From Pseudomonadota bacterium (GTDB lineage: Bacteria; Chloroflexota; UBA5177; JAJPKF01), in assembly GCA_021323865.1 (NCBI GenBank), contig JAJPKF010000018.1, positions 1 to 64,000 of the forward strand: a stretch of DNA of 64,000 nucleotides, written 5' to 3'. How positions within the stretch are numbered: the first letter of the stretch is position 1; every line of letters begins with the position of its first letter. Position numbers and translations under genes: made by a program. Under the pieces are notes generated by a model. It was not told where the DNA came from. It saw nothing but the letters and a program-made list of their open reading frames with translations, and ran no database searches. This document shows positions 7,468 through 16,842 of the stretch, piece after piece.

Positions 7468-10400
7468 CCGAGCTAATTTTGGCCGACCCCGAAGTCAGTG
7501 ACACGACGCCCGGCGCGACATTTCCCGAGTTTGCGGGAGACACGATCCGCGAACGTCTGATAAATGCTTTGAAGGTCGACATCCTCGGACCGGAGAGCCC
7601 TGAAGAAGAACTGAATCAGTCGCCGGCGACTAGATACCCTGTGGGAATGTTGGCGCCTCGTAACACACGGCCCGACCCGCTCGAGGACGAATCGATGGAG
7701 GCGGCTGCGGACGATGAGACTGCCGATGACGCGACACCTCCCGTTTCACTGTCCCTAGCTCCCTCCTCGATTGGGCTGTCGTTTGTCGTTCCTCGGAACT
7801 CAACCAACGTTGTCGTCGAAGCCTCGTGGGGCGAATACACAAAGCACGAGGCCGACGACGAGGTTCCAACAGAACTTGCCACCGATATCGATCGCGACGA
7901 TGACCCGGACGAAACCGCCAACAGGAAGAAGAGAAAGCAGTACAGGTGGCGCCGGACTCCACACACCGGAACGGTAACTATTACCGGGCTTGAAGAGGGG
8001 AGGGCGGCTCCCGTTGTCGTTGGGGATGGCGCACACATCGAATGGATGGCTCGATTTGTCGGCGACAGTGCGGTCGTGTCTGTGTTCCTGGTAAACATCC
8101 GGGAAGCACCGAGTGGGCGACGTCCTCCGGACGAGGATTGGTTGTATCAACCCAGACTTCGAATTCATGCAAGTGGAGTCGAAGTATTCGAGCCGCGTCA
8201 GCTTGCTGCAAGCGACTTACTCGATGTGTCTGCAGCAGATCCGGACATTGCCTCAGCAAATCTTGTCTACCGCAAGCGAGTCGAGTTCGCGACCGGCCAT
8301 GGTGTTGCAGCTTCCTGGACGCTCTCATCTCGCTGGGACAGAGCCGTGGAGCTGAGCACGGAGATCGTTCCTCAGCGCGAGGTTCCGATCGTCAAACCCT
8401 TTATCCCCCAGGACTTCGAAGAGCCGGACATGGAGCGTTTAGCTGCATGCCCGAGCGGCGATGATGTAATCGCGCTTTTACAACCGCTTCTCGATTCCTA
8501 CGAGGACTGGATTGAGGATCGCCGCAAGGAGAGTGAGTCCATTCAGCCCGATGGACTTCGCAAAGTGGCTGGGGATCACGTAACTCTGATGAACACGAGT
8601 CTCCGTCGGATGCAGCAAGGGCTTGATCTAATCGGATCGCGTGATGATGTCTTTCGCGCCTTCACGTTTGCCAACTTAGCAATGGCAAAGCAACGGCAAG
8701 CATCGGTAAGAGTTCTTCGCCGCCGCCGCGGTCAAACCGTGACAGAAGACGTTGCGAAGAAGTGGAGACCGTTCCAAATCGGCTTCATCTTGCAAAGCTT
8801 GGCGGGCATCGTCGACCCGGCAGCACCCGACAGGGAACTCGTCGACTTGCTTTGGTTTCCCACTGGAGGTGGCAAGACGGAGGCCTACCTGGGGCTAACC
8901 GCATTTACATTGGCGTTCCGTCGAATACGGCTGCAGTACGACCAGTTCGACTACGCGGGCATGTCGGTGCTGATGCGCTACACGTTGCGGCTGCTGACAA
9001 TCCAGCAATTCCAACGAGCCACAGCGTTGATTTGTGCTTGCGAAAGCATTCGACTAGAGAACGAAGAGCAGTGGGGGGTCCTGCCGTTCACGATCGGCCT
9101 GTGGGTTGGTCGGGATGTAACACCGAATGATTACGCCACTGCAAAAGAGGCCTTGGCGTTGCTCAAACGGGATGAGCAGGTTTACTCGTCGAGTCCCTAC
9201 CAAGTGGTTTTCTGCCCATGGTGCGGCACCGACATCACGCCGAACGACTACAGAAGCGACGACGACCTTGAGAGAACATTCGTCCACTGTTCCAATCGCG
9301 AGTGTTTGTTCGCGGCTGGCGTATCCGAATGCGGCATTCCCGTCCTCGTCGTTGATCACGAGATTTATCGAAATCCGCCGTCACTTCTGGTGTCGACGGT
9401 GGACAAGTTTGCTCAGATGGCATGGAACGGAAGCATTCAATCTTTGTTCGGACGCGTAAGCGAAGTTTGCCCGCGCCACGGATATATTTCGGCCGGCGAG
9501 AACCATCCTTCACAGCATCACGAAACCAAGGGCTGGCCTAAGGCGGTGGTGCGGCCGGTTGAACGTTGGCTCGCGCCTCCGGATCTCATCATCCAGGACG
9601 AGCTCCACCTCATATCCGGTCCCCTTGGGACTCTTGTGGGAATCTACGAGTCGGTAGTTGACGACTTGTGCCGAACAACAGTGGGCGACGCGCTCGTGGG
9701 CCCGAAGGTGATTGCCTCTACGGCGACCATTCGCAGATCCAAACAACAGGTTCGTGCCCTGTTTAACCGAAGTGTGAGCGTCTTTCCGCCACAAGGACTT
9801 GACGCGTCGGACTCCTTTTTTGCCAAGGAGTCGACGGACGTTCCCGGCCGACTCTATGTCGGCGTCTTCGGCCCCGGGAAGTCCATAAAGACGAATCTTG
9901 TACGCGTCTACGCTGCACTTCTGTCTCGTGCCGAAGAGGAATTCACGCAGGCGCCAAGCCCCGAGTCCGACGCTTACATGACCCTTGTTGCTTACTTCAA
10001 TTCCATTCGAGAGCTTGGTGGGGCCCTCCGACTTGTCGAGGACGACGTTGTCGCCAGAATGCGGGTGCTCCGACGTAGAAGATTCGGACCAACCCGCATT
10101 CTTTATGAAAAACCGGAACTGACGAGCAGAATGCGGAGCACGCAGATTGCCGACACGCTCAAGAAGCTAGAGCGGACGTTCCTCGAGGGCCGAAAATCCT
10201 CCCAATATCCAATCGATGTCCTCCTTGCGTCAAACATGCTGTCTGTCGGAGTTGACATTGACAGGCTGGGACTGATGGTCGTCAGTGGACAGCCGAAGAC
10301 CACGGCCGAATATATCCAGGCAACCAGCCGAGTAGGTCGTGTGCATCCGGGTCTTGTAGTCGAGGTCTACAACTGGGTGCGCCCCCGAGACACGTCGCAC

Positions 10401-10895
10401 TACGAGCGTTTCGAGCACTACCACGATACGTTCTATCGGCATGTCGAAGCGACTAGCGCCACTCCCTTCTCTGCTCGCGCTCGTGATAGAGCTCTTCCCG
10501 GCGTCCTTGTCTCGTACGCCCGGATGTCCGATCCAAGCTTGTCTCAGGAGTCGGGAGCTAATCACCTGGATCCTGCCGACTCGCAAATCGAACGCATGAT
10601 CGCCGATCTGTCCGACCGAGCTTTCGATATCACCGAGCGAGATGACGTTCGACAGGACACTGAGACTCAACTCCGCAATCTGCTCTCCGAGTGGTCGCTC
10701 GCGAAATCACCTCCGAGTTCTCGCCCACTTGTGTACAGCCGCCGGGGTGCCAGCCGAAAAACTCCGGATGCGAACACGATCTTGATGCGCCAGATGGAGG
10801 AATCGGGCGGGCAGGGTTTGTGGCGCGTAGCAGGATCCCTCCGTGAGGTCGAAACCGAGGTGGATATCGTCTTGTCCGACGGGCCACCGGAATGA
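7464..10895 (+). CDS. drmA: DISARM helicase DrmA
   Basis: This 1143-residue protein is the core helicase of DISARM, which acts with DrmB on incoming phage DNA. After an acidic N-terminal region come Walker A FPTGGGKTEAYLG (residues ~465), the unusual motif II QDELHL (~711) in place of DEAH, motif III STATIRRS (~751), and the C-terminal RecA lobe with SVGVDIDRLGLMVVSGQP (~926) and QATSRVGR (~953). A CPWCGTD zinc-knuckle-like pair lies between the helicase motifs. The gene overlaps drmD and drmB by four bases at each end, so the three are translationally coupled. Motif order and the DUF1998 partner make the call firm. Confidence 0.92.
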   Translation: MTELILADPEVSDTTPGATFPEFAGDTIRERLINALKVDILGPESPEEELNQSPATRYPVGMLAPRNTRPDPLEDESMEAAADDETADDATPPVSLSLAPSSIGLSFVVPRNSTNVVVEASWGEYTKHEADDEVPTELATDIDRDDDPDETANRKKRKQYRWRRTPHTGTVTITGLEEGRAAPVVVGDGAHIEWMARFVGDSAVVSVFLVNIREAPSGRRPPDEDWLYQPRLRIHASGVEVFEPRQLAASDLLDVSAADPDIASANLVYRKRVEFATGHGVAASWTLSSRWDRAVELSTEIVPQREVPIVKPFIPQDFEEPDMERLAACPSGDDVIALLQPLLDSYEDWIEDRRKESESIQPDGLRKVAGDHVTLMNTSLRRMQQGLDLIGSRDDVFRAFTFANLAMAKQRQASVRVLRRRRGQTVTEDVAKKWRPFQIGFILQSLAGIVDPAAPDRELVDLLWFPTGGGKTEAYLGLTAFTLAFRRIRLQYDQFDYAGMSVLMRYTLRLLTIQQFQRATALICACESIRLENEEQWGVLPFTIGLWVGRDVTPNDYATAKEALALLKRDEQVYSSSPYQVVFCPWCGTDITPNDYRSDDDLERTFVHCSNRECLFAAGVSECGIPVLVVDHEIYRNPPSLLVSTVDKFAQMAWNGSIQSLFGRVSEVCPRHGYISAGENHPSQHHETKGWPKAVVRPVERWLAPPDLIIQDELHLISGPLGTLVGIYESVVDDLCRTTVGDALVGPKVIASTATIRRSKQQVRALFNRSVSVFPPQGLDASDSFFAKESTDVPGRLYVGVFGPGKSIKTNLVRVYAALLSRAEEEFTQAPSPESDAYMTLVAYFNSIRELGGALRLVEDDVVARMRVLRRRRFGPTRILYEKPELTSRMRSTQIADTLKKLERTFLEGRKSSQYPIDVLLASNMLSVGVDIDRLGLMVVSGQPKTTAEYIQATSRVGRVHPGLVVEVYNWVRPRDTSHYERFEHYHDTFYRHVEATSATPFSARARDRALPGVLVSYARMSDPSLSQESGANHLDPADSQIERMIADLSDRAFDITERDDVRQDTETQLRNLLSEWSLAKSPPSSRPLVYSRRGASRKTPDANTILMRQMEESGGQGLWRVAGSLREVETEVDIVLSDGPPE

Positions 10896-12661
10896 AAGTC
10901 AAAGTCGGGCAGTTACGACCGAGTCAACTGGTAAGCCAGTGGGGTCCCGGCTCCCTCGTCGATTCGCCCACCATGTCTGTGGTTGTCGCCGGCTCGGATG
11001 AGTGGAGTAGTCGCACCTCGAAGAGATTGGACGAACCCCGTTTGGCGGCCCAGCTCCAGGTCGACGGGTTTCGCAGACCACCCTGGTACAGCCGAGGCGA
11101 AGATATAGGCGGTGTTCCATCCCGAGTCTTTCCGGGCTTCCTGGTTTGCCCCCGTTGCAACCGACTCGACCGCTACGAGCGGTTCGAGTTCGACGAGATC
11201 GGTCGACAATTCCGCTGTAAGAATCCGGAGTGCAGCGGCGCCGGCAAGGCGATTGCTTATCCCGCGCGCTACGTTGTTGCATGTCCGAACGGCCATCTCG
11301 ACGACTTCCCTTGGCATGCCTACATTCATCCTGCCGAAGTCGCATGTGACCGAGAGCTACGGCTGGAAGATAGCGGGCAAACAGGTGCAATCACCGATAT
11401 CTGGGTGAAATGCAAGACTCACGGTGTACAGAGAAATCTTGGACAAGCCTTCGGTCAAGCAGCTCGCTCGAAGTTGCCCGACTGCTCGGGGCGTCGCCCA
11501 TGGCTGGCCGACAGAGATCCTGTTCCATGTTCGGAAAAGCCGCACGTCGTCCTTCGTGGTGCGTCTAATGTGTACTTCCCCGTTATCGAGTCTGCGATCT
11601 CTATTCCGCCATGGTCGGATCCCATCCAAAGCGCGATAGGTGAACAATTTGAACTGTTAGCCAAGATCGACACCTTACAAAAGCTAACCGCAGCCCTAGA
11701 GCTCATCAACGTCCCAGAGCTTCAGCAGTTCCATGTCGAGCAGATTTGGGACGCTCTCACCAAGCGAAGATCGGGAGTGCAAGCATCGCGCACTTCGCTT
11801 CGCTGCGAGGAGTGGCAGGCCTTCAAGACGCGCGCCATAAAGAACGACGTAACTTCTCAGTTCCGCTCTCGTGCCGTATCCAACCCCGAAGGCCTCGAAG
11901 GGATCGTGAAGAGCGTCGTACTGATCGAGCGCCTTCGCGAAGTACGTGCTCTACGCGGGTTCACGCGAATCGACGCGATCACGGATGTGGGGGATCTCGA
12001 CGACGTGCAATCCGTGGATGCGAAGCTCGCCCCGCTCTCACGCGAGAAACTTCGTTGGCTGCCCGGTGTGGAACTGCGAGGCGAAGGCATCGTTATCGAG
12101 CTGGAAGAGCAACGGATTAGGGAATGGGAAAGACGCCCGGCTGTACAAGACCTAGCAATGCGCAATGCGGCGGCTGAACAGGCTTGGCGAAGTGCTCGGG
12201 GTCTCGAAGAGGGACGGACAACACCAATGCGCTACATCTTGCTTCACACCTTGTCCCACTTACTGATACGGCAACTCTCACTTGACTGCGGCTATTCGTC
12301 CGCCTCATTACGGGAGCGAATTTACTGCTCAACCGACGACTCCACCCAGATGGCTGGAATATTGATCTACACGGCCACCAGTGACTCGGACGGGTCGCTA
12401 GGCGGACTTGTGGAGATGGGCATCCCGGAACGGCTCGGCCCAGTCCTGATTGAAGCCTTGGAGGGAGCGCGCCTCTGCGCAAATGATCCCCTCTGCGCGG
12501 ATCGCGATGTGGCCGGTACGGCCGCGCACCTCAACGGCGCGGCATGCCATGCGTGCCTACTGGTTAGCGAGACATCCTGCGAGCGATCAAACCACTATTT
12601 GGACCGAAGTGTGCTCGTGGAGACCATCAGGCATGCCGGATCTCATTTCCTCGCTACCTGA
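10892..12661 (+). CDS. drmB: DISARM DUF1998 protein DrmB
   Basis: The product has 589 residues. An N-terminal part starts KVGQLRPSQLVSQWGPGS, the usual opening of DrmB, followed by a four-Cys zinc site (CPRCNRL at ~85, CKNPECSG at ~108). The C-terminal DUF1998 domain is clear: LLHTLSHLLIRQLSLDCGY (~450), ERIYCSTDD, GLVEMG, and the cysteine-rich end CANDPLC with GAACHACLL. In known DISARM, DrmB binds DrmA and together they engage DNA. The start overlaps drmA by ATGA. The 3' end overlaps drmC by 29 bases. Confidence 0.92.
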   Translation: MKVKVGQLRPSQLVSQWGPGSLVDSPTMSVVVAGSDEWSSRTSKRLDEPRLAAQLQVDGFRRPPWYSRGEDIGGVPSRVFPGFLVCPRCNRLDRYERFEFDEIGRQFRCKNPECSGAGKAIAYPARYVVACPNGHLDDFPWHAYIHPAEVACDRELRLEDSGQTGAITDIWVKCKTHGVQRNLGQAFGQAARSKLPDCSGRRPWLADRDPVPCSEKPHVVLRGASNVYFPVIESAISIPPWSDPIQSAIGEQFELLAKIDTLQKLTAALELINVPELQQFHVEQIWDALTKRRSGVQASRTSLRCEEWQAFKTRAIKNDVTSQFRSRAVSNPEGLEGIVKSVVLIERLREVRALRGFTRIDAITDVGDLDDVQSVDAKLAPLSREKLRWLPGVELRGEGIVIELEEQRIREWERRPAVQDLAMRNAAAEQAWRSARGLEEGRTTPMRYILLHTLSHLLIRQLSLDCGYSSASLRERIYCSTDDSTQMAGILIYTATSDSDGSLGGLVEMGIPERLGPVLIEALEGARLCANDPLCADRDVAGTAAHLNGAACHACLLVSETSCERSNHYLDRSVLVETIRHAGSHFLAT

Positions 12662-13424
12662 GCTGGTCGCCCAGTTCGTCTCAGGGACTCCGGCGAACGC
12701 GGTGACAAGCATCGCGGCTGGACTTGCGGATGACAGCATAAGTCTCGACTCATCTTCAGTGGGTATCGCGTCGCTGCGAAACGTGTCACCTCAAGTGGCA
12801 CAGCGAAGCGCACTGATGTTTCGTCAGCTGCCTGACGGAATTTCGCCCTCTGGTGTAGCGACACTTCTTGCAACGGCGAACGAAGTTCGGAAGATTGCCC
12901 AGCTCGATCGCGAAAAAATCGACATCGCATGGACGGGGCCGGATGCAGACGGGCCGTATGTGAGACCAACGGAAGCTGTTCTCGATGAAATGCTGCAGGG
13001 TGTGCGCGAGTCGGGCGAGGTGCTGATTGTGGGCTACGCCCTAATCGTCGCGCACGAGTCGCCGATGTTGAAGGTGGTAGAGCAATTAGCCTCGGCATCT
13101 CGAAGCGGCGCCCTAATCACAGTTGTTCTGCATAACGATGGTGCCGAAGCCAACAGAAAGAACTTGCTAGAGCACTGGGACATGAACGTTCGAAAGCCGG
13201 ACATATATACGTGGAATCCACCCCCCGACCACCCCTACACAAAGTTGCATGCGAAAGCTATCGTCGTCGACCGATTGGACTTGCTCGTCACTTCGGCAAA
13301 TCTAACCTTTCACGGTCTTCGCCTAAATCTGGAGTTGGGCTTGAGAGTTAGGGGCCCGGAAGCGAATGCCGTTGCGCTTCGATTTGACGAACTCATCGCA
13401 TCGGGTGCCCTCACGCGCTGGTAG
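12633..13424 (+). CDS. drmC: DISARM phospholipase-D-like protein DrmC
   Basis: The 263-residue PLD-fold protein has a single HxK(x)4D motif, KLHAKAIVVD (residues ~204-213), followed by TSANLT. PLD nucleases with one such motif usually work as dimers. The start chosen is the ATG of MPDLISSLPEL, which lies inside the end of drmB. A longer frame from 12450 would overlap drmB by over 200 bases and is not supported. In studied DISARM systems DrmC is PLD-like and not always needed for protection. It is the last tightly coupled gene of the block, and 184 bases without a gene follow. Confidence 0.88.
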   Translation: MPDLISSLPELVAQFVSGTPANAVTSIAAGLADDSISLDSSSVGIASLRNVSPQVAQRSALMFRQLPDGISPSGVATLLATANEVRKIAQLDREKIDIAWTGPDADGPYVRPTEAVLDEMLQGVRESGEVLIVGYALIVAHESPMLKVVEQLASASRSGALITVVLHNDGAEANRKNLLEHWDMNVRKPDIYTWNPPPDHPYTKLHAKAIVVDRLDLLVTSANLTFHGLRLNLELGLRVRGPEANAVALRFDELIASGALTRW

Positions 13425-13608
13425 GCACGCTCGCATCCCGGAAAGGCGCAGGTACCAGCAAATCGGTACACGCACTCGGTCTTGCCACGTCTGGAGCCGC
13501 CTACGTGGATGCCGCGTAGCGTTCGTCTCTCCGACAGCCTGGGCGCACCCGAAGGGCTGGATCACCCACCGACCACGGCTTGATCCCGGTGTGTCGGCAT
13601 GATCAGCT

Positions 13609-15141
13609 ATGTCGTTTCGCCAGAAAGATGTCGACGAATTACTGGTACAGACTCGACGCATGTGTGCACTGTGTTGGGAAGCGCCCTTCGTACAGCTACA
13701 TCACATTGAGGTCACGGTTCCTCCCGACGATGACATTCGCAATGCTATTCCGCTGTGCCCAAACTGTCATGACAAGGTTCACGCTGGCTACAAGAGCGGA
13801 CGCACAACACGTCAGATGACACCCGCCGAGCTGCGTGGCCACAGAGCCGCCCTCATCGACTACGTTGCCGGAACTCGACCCCGAATCTCTATTCCCAACC
13901 ACGGGCAAGGTGTCGATGAACGGCCCAGCTTGACTTCTTTTGAGACGAATCACGACCGCATCATGGATGCCGATAACTCTCGGGGTGACTTGGGTTTCGT
14001 GGATTCCGAATCTCCCGAGAGAAGAGTCACTGTCGACGGTCGCACTATGACTGTTGCTCAGTTGGTTCACAGATTTCTCGAGGACGCTGAGGCAGCGGCT
14101 TGTCTCACCGGCTCTCCGCAATCGGGTCTGACTTCCGTGGGCAGGTATGTTGCAGATCAGGCCGGCAAGCGCGGTCTGGCAGCCGCAACCATTGACTGCA
14201 AACTGCTTGGGGCGACTGGATCGGACCTACGACTCATGCGGCGAGAAGTCCCGCGAAGAAGCTGGGATGCGGAACTACGGAGTGTCGACCAGCGATTGGT
14301 AAATGACCTAGCTACCCAGTGGGGAGTACGGGTTACACGCGGAACCACACTTTTTGAACTCTTTCGAATCTCGACAGGCCAGCCTCGTCTGCTGCTCGTG
14401 GACAACACCACGGCTCTGGACTACGAAACTGCCCACACCCTTATGCGTCTCCTGCGCAGCCTATGGGAGCACCATACGCGTCGTGAAAGCCAGTTTCATA
14501 TTTGGCTCTCTATGTCATTTAGTCGGTTCACAGACACGAGGGTCAGATTGTTCTCGTCGACACGAATGTTCTCCGCGGAAGCGCATCTGCTGTGGCTCGA
14601 CGTGGTTGAAGTCGAAGCTCTCGTGGAGCGAGCAGGTCTGAGGCCAGTCAAAGAGTTAGCGCGTCTACTCCACAAACAGTACGGGGGTCAGCCGTTCCTT
14701 ACTGCGACCGCGGTACACCAGATCTTGAATTTCGACGATTCGAACCCTCTGAGTCTGTTGGACATGGTTTACGAGCAGGCCGTCCTCGGACGGGGTCCAT
14801 TCCGGCACCACCATCAAGTCCTCCGGAGCCTTGTGTTCGACGACGATTTAATGAACGAAGGAGCGACCGCGGAGATTCAGGATTCCATACTTAGAGTGCT
14901 TCGGCGCCATGGAGGCAGCACGCCGAGTCGCGATGTACTCGACTACTTGGTCGGAAGCGGCCTCGTTCGACAGATGTCCGACTGGACGCGTTCTCCCGCC
15001 CGAACTGAGCCACCCCTGGCAATGTCGTGCTCGCTCTACGAAGAGCTATTAAACAGGTGGGCTGGCGACGGCCACATCAAAGAGATGCAACCACCGGCAA
15101 GAGCACTAAACAGACCCAGGCACATTTCCCCACATCATTGA
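13609..15141 (+). CDS. HNH endonuclease fused to a degenerate AAA/STAND-like ATPase
   Basis: The first ~85 residues form an HNH nuclease: CALCWEAP, LHHIE, and NAIPLCPNCHDKVHAG, with two CxxC pairs for a structural zinc. The remaining ~420 residues resemble an AAA_35/STAND-type NTPase. A P-loop-like CLTGSPQSGLTSV (~165) has Leu where the Walker A Lys should be. A Walker B-like LLLVDN (~262) and a late GGQPFLTATAV segment follow the AAA_35 pattern. The missing Lys suggests that nucleotide hydrolysis is weak or lost. The gene lies 184 bases behind drmC on the same strand and may be an accessory effector or a separate defence gene. The ribosome-binding site is weak. Confidence 0.75.
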   Translation: MSFRQKDVDELLVQTRRMCALCWEAPFVQLHHIEVTVPPDDDIRNAIPLCPNCHDKVHAGYKSGRTTRQMTPAELRGHRAALIDYVAGTRPRISIPNHGQGVDERPSLTSFETNHDRIMDADNSRGDLGFVDSESPERRVTVDGRTMTVAQLVHRFLEDAEAAACLTGSPQSGLTSVGRYVADQAGKRGLAAATIDCKLLGATGSDLRLMRREVPRRSWDAELRSVDQRLVNDLATQWGVRVTRGTTLFELFRISTGQPRLLLVDNTTALDYETAHTLMRLLRSLWEHHTRRESQFHIWLSMSFSRFTDTRVRLFSSTRMFSAEAHLLWLDVVEVEALVERAGLRPVKELARLLHKQYGGQPFLTATAVHQILNFDDSNPLSLLDMVYEQAVLGRGPFRHHHQVLRSLVFDDDLMNEGATAEIQDSILRVLRRHGGSTPSRDVLDYLVGSGLVRQMSDWTRSPARTEPPLAMSCSLYEELLNRWAGDGHIKEMQPPARALNRPRHISPHH

Positions 15142-15265
15142 ACTCATCAACACGCGACGCAGCTCCCGCTTCTCCCGGTGCGCGTGTTGACGATTCGACC
15201 ATTAAGGTGCAGCAACGCTTTGCGGCACGACATGACGGAGATTAGACCCCAAGGGTCTCGAAACC

Positions 15266-15670
15266 ATGTCCAATGCACGCAAATCGGTGCAGGTTATCCA
15301 GTTGCACGTTGCTGACCTGGATTTCCCAGATGGCGCCCTCACCCGCGAGCTTATCGGCTCACCACGCGATCGGGACTTGTTCGGTAACCCCGCCCCCTAT
15401 TCCCGCGGCGCTGGTCAACAGTTCGGGCTACACCTGTGTCCACCTGTGGTCGGTCCGGAACTCCGACTCCAATACTTAGATCAGCCGCTAGGTGAAAAAC
15501 TCCAAATTGCCATGCGCCCAATTGCAGCCTCAGACGGAGAGCCTCGAATCTTTGTACTGGCCCACCGGGTCGGTGGTCTCTCCCTCGACGCTACCCGAGC
15601 CAGGGGAGACGATCATTGGGGGCCCGAGGATCTATTTGTGTTTTGCACTGGGTCTACACGTTGGGATTGA
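15266..15670 (+). CDS. Hypothetical protein upstream of the DUF4365 gene
   Basis: The product has 134 residues, begins MSNARKSVQVIQLHVADLDF and shows no known motif to me. AAGGG lies eight bases before the ATG. The stop is only six bases before the next start, so the two are probably co-transcribed and translationally linked. The composition is that of a soluble globular protein with no membrane segment. Such small partners of nuclease-like genes can be inhibitors or specificity factors, but nothing in the sequence proves that. Confidence 0.55.
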   Translation: MSNARKSVQVIQLHVADLDFPDGALTRELIGSPRDRDLFGNPAPYSRGAGQQFGLHLCPPVVGPELRLQYLDQPLGEKLQIAMRPIAASDGEPRIFVLAHRVGGLSLDATRARGDDHWGPEDLFVFCTGSTRWD

Positions 15671-15676
15671 CATGAC

Positions 15677-16624
15677 TTGACCAGTTATCAGATCGACAAG
15701 ACCACTGGCTTCGACCGGGCACATCTCGGCGATCAGGGTGAACTCTGGTTCGCGGCCGCCTTGCCGCGCGGCTGGGTTTGGCAGCCGCCCCGACGTGACG
15801 TGGGCAAGGACGGATTGATTGTTATTCGCGATCATTCACAGTTGCACAATCTTGAGTTCTCCGTCCAAATCAAGACGTCCGAACAGCCGAAGATAGCTAA
15901 TGGACTCTTGGTGGTACGGAACGTCCCACGGGCGTCGGTGGAGTATTGGTTTGCAAGTCCTTTGCCAACACTCGTCGTTGCCGTAGACGTAAAGAATCGA
16001 CAGGGCTGGTTTGCGTGGCACCTGGATCTCTTTGACGCCCCCCGTGAGCTATACGCGGCCAAGAGCGCCTCATTAACGCTTCGACTTCCCGAAAGCAACC
16101 GGCTCGACGAGGCTGGGTGGGAGCAGATTAAAGTCAGGCTTCGGCTTCACTACGGGGCTCTACACAGGGCGATTGCTGGCGACGCCACAAAGGCCGTAGT
16201 GTTGGCCGCGGTACATCGCATTAGCACTATGGCCGGGAACTTGGTTCGCATCGGCGCCAATTCGGTTCCCGATCCACCCGTGACCCCCAAGGAGGGAGTG
16301 ACTCTTCTCTTGGAACAGTTTGAATTGCGCGGCGTGCTGGATACGGTCACCGAACTGCTGGCCAAGATCGAAGTGGACTCAGACTTTCACAAGCAGCTTT
16401 CATTCTGGCTCTCGTCCTTTGAGGGACGGGCGTCTGCAGCACATCCAAGCTTGAAACACCTTCCACGCGATAGGGCAGAACCTCTTCCACGGGATTTCAA
16501 ACTTGTGTTCAGTCCCCAGACGCTTCTTGAAAACAGGTCTCAGATAGTTCTGGCGATCATTGATTTAGTCACGATGCTCACCTCCGCTCACCCCGAACGG
16601 GACAGGAGCGGGAGTCTTCGATAA
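15677..16624 (+). CDS. DUF4365 domain protein, PD-(D/E)xK nuclease-like
   Basis: The N-terminal third matches DUF4365: GDQGELWFAAALPRGW, then RRDVGKDGLIVI with two Asp (residues 41 and 45), then EFSVQIKTSE with the QxK that closes the nuclease-fold active site (residues 64-66). DUF4365 proteins are often found in defence islands and in fusions with STAND or TPR parts. The C-terminal half is helical and unassigned. The start is a TTG at 15677 directly behind the previous stop. An ATG at 15672 is out of frame. It probably cleaves or senses nucleic acid, by inference from the fold. Confidence 0.75.
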   Translation: MTSYQIDKTTGFDRAHLGDQGELWFAAALPRGWVWQPPRRDVGKDGLIVIRDHSQLHNLEFSVQIKTSEQPKIANGLLVVRNVPRASVEYWFASPLPTLVVAVDVKNRQGWFAWHLDLFDAPRELYAAKSASLTLRLPESNRLDEAGWEQIKVRLRLHYGALHRAIAGDATKAVVLAAVHRISTMAGNLVRIGANSVPDPPVTPKEGVTLLLEQFELRGVLDTVTELLAKIEVDSDFHKQLSFWLSSFEGRASAAHPSLKHLPRDRAEPLPRDFKLVFSPQTLLENRSQIVLAIIDLVTMLTSAHPERDRSGSLR

Positions 16625-16798
16625 ACGGGGAACTCAGATGAGACACGAGCGTTGGTTTTCCCTATGGGTCAGTACAGCAATCGGTACAGCAAAACGGTGC
16701 GTCTTTCCGCATCCAGGGGCGTCTGCCATAGAGAGGAAATGGCACAGTTACGCCACATCTGGAGGGTCGTGGAAACTCCAGGATGGTCCAGATTCGTT

Positions 16799-16842
16799 CT
16801 TTAATCCGTCGGTCCTGGGTTCGAATCCCAGCGCCCTCACCA
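16799..16842 (+). other. tRNA-Lys 3' fragment with CCA, candidate attachment site
   Basis: The segment holds the 3' half of a tRNA: TTTAA of an anticodon loop, a variable loop, a perfect T arm (CTGGG/CCCAG) with loop TTCGAAT, the acceptor 3' strand CGCCCTC, discriminator A and an encoded CCA. A 5' half is missing: no matching GAGGGCG strand with a D arm precedes it. The base before the anticodon triplet is C instead of the invariant T. This is the usual look of the distal attachment site of an island that entered at a tRNA gene. The intact tRNA-Lys would then lie left of the window. Confidence 0.6.

Noticed and set aside
12450..12632. Upstream extension of drmC inside drmB
   Set aside because: It is out of frame with the DUF1998 end and adds no domain; the ATG at 12633 gives the normal DrmC length.
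16660..16700. Repeats of GTACAGCAA near the tRNA fragment as a CRISPR start
   Set aside because: Only two short copies, irregular spacing, no spacers and no cas genes.
16755..16842. Intact tRNA-Lys gene
   Set aside because: The possible 5' strand GAGGGTC pairs poorly with CGCCCTC, there is no D arm, and the base before the anticodon is C. Only the 3' half is convincing.
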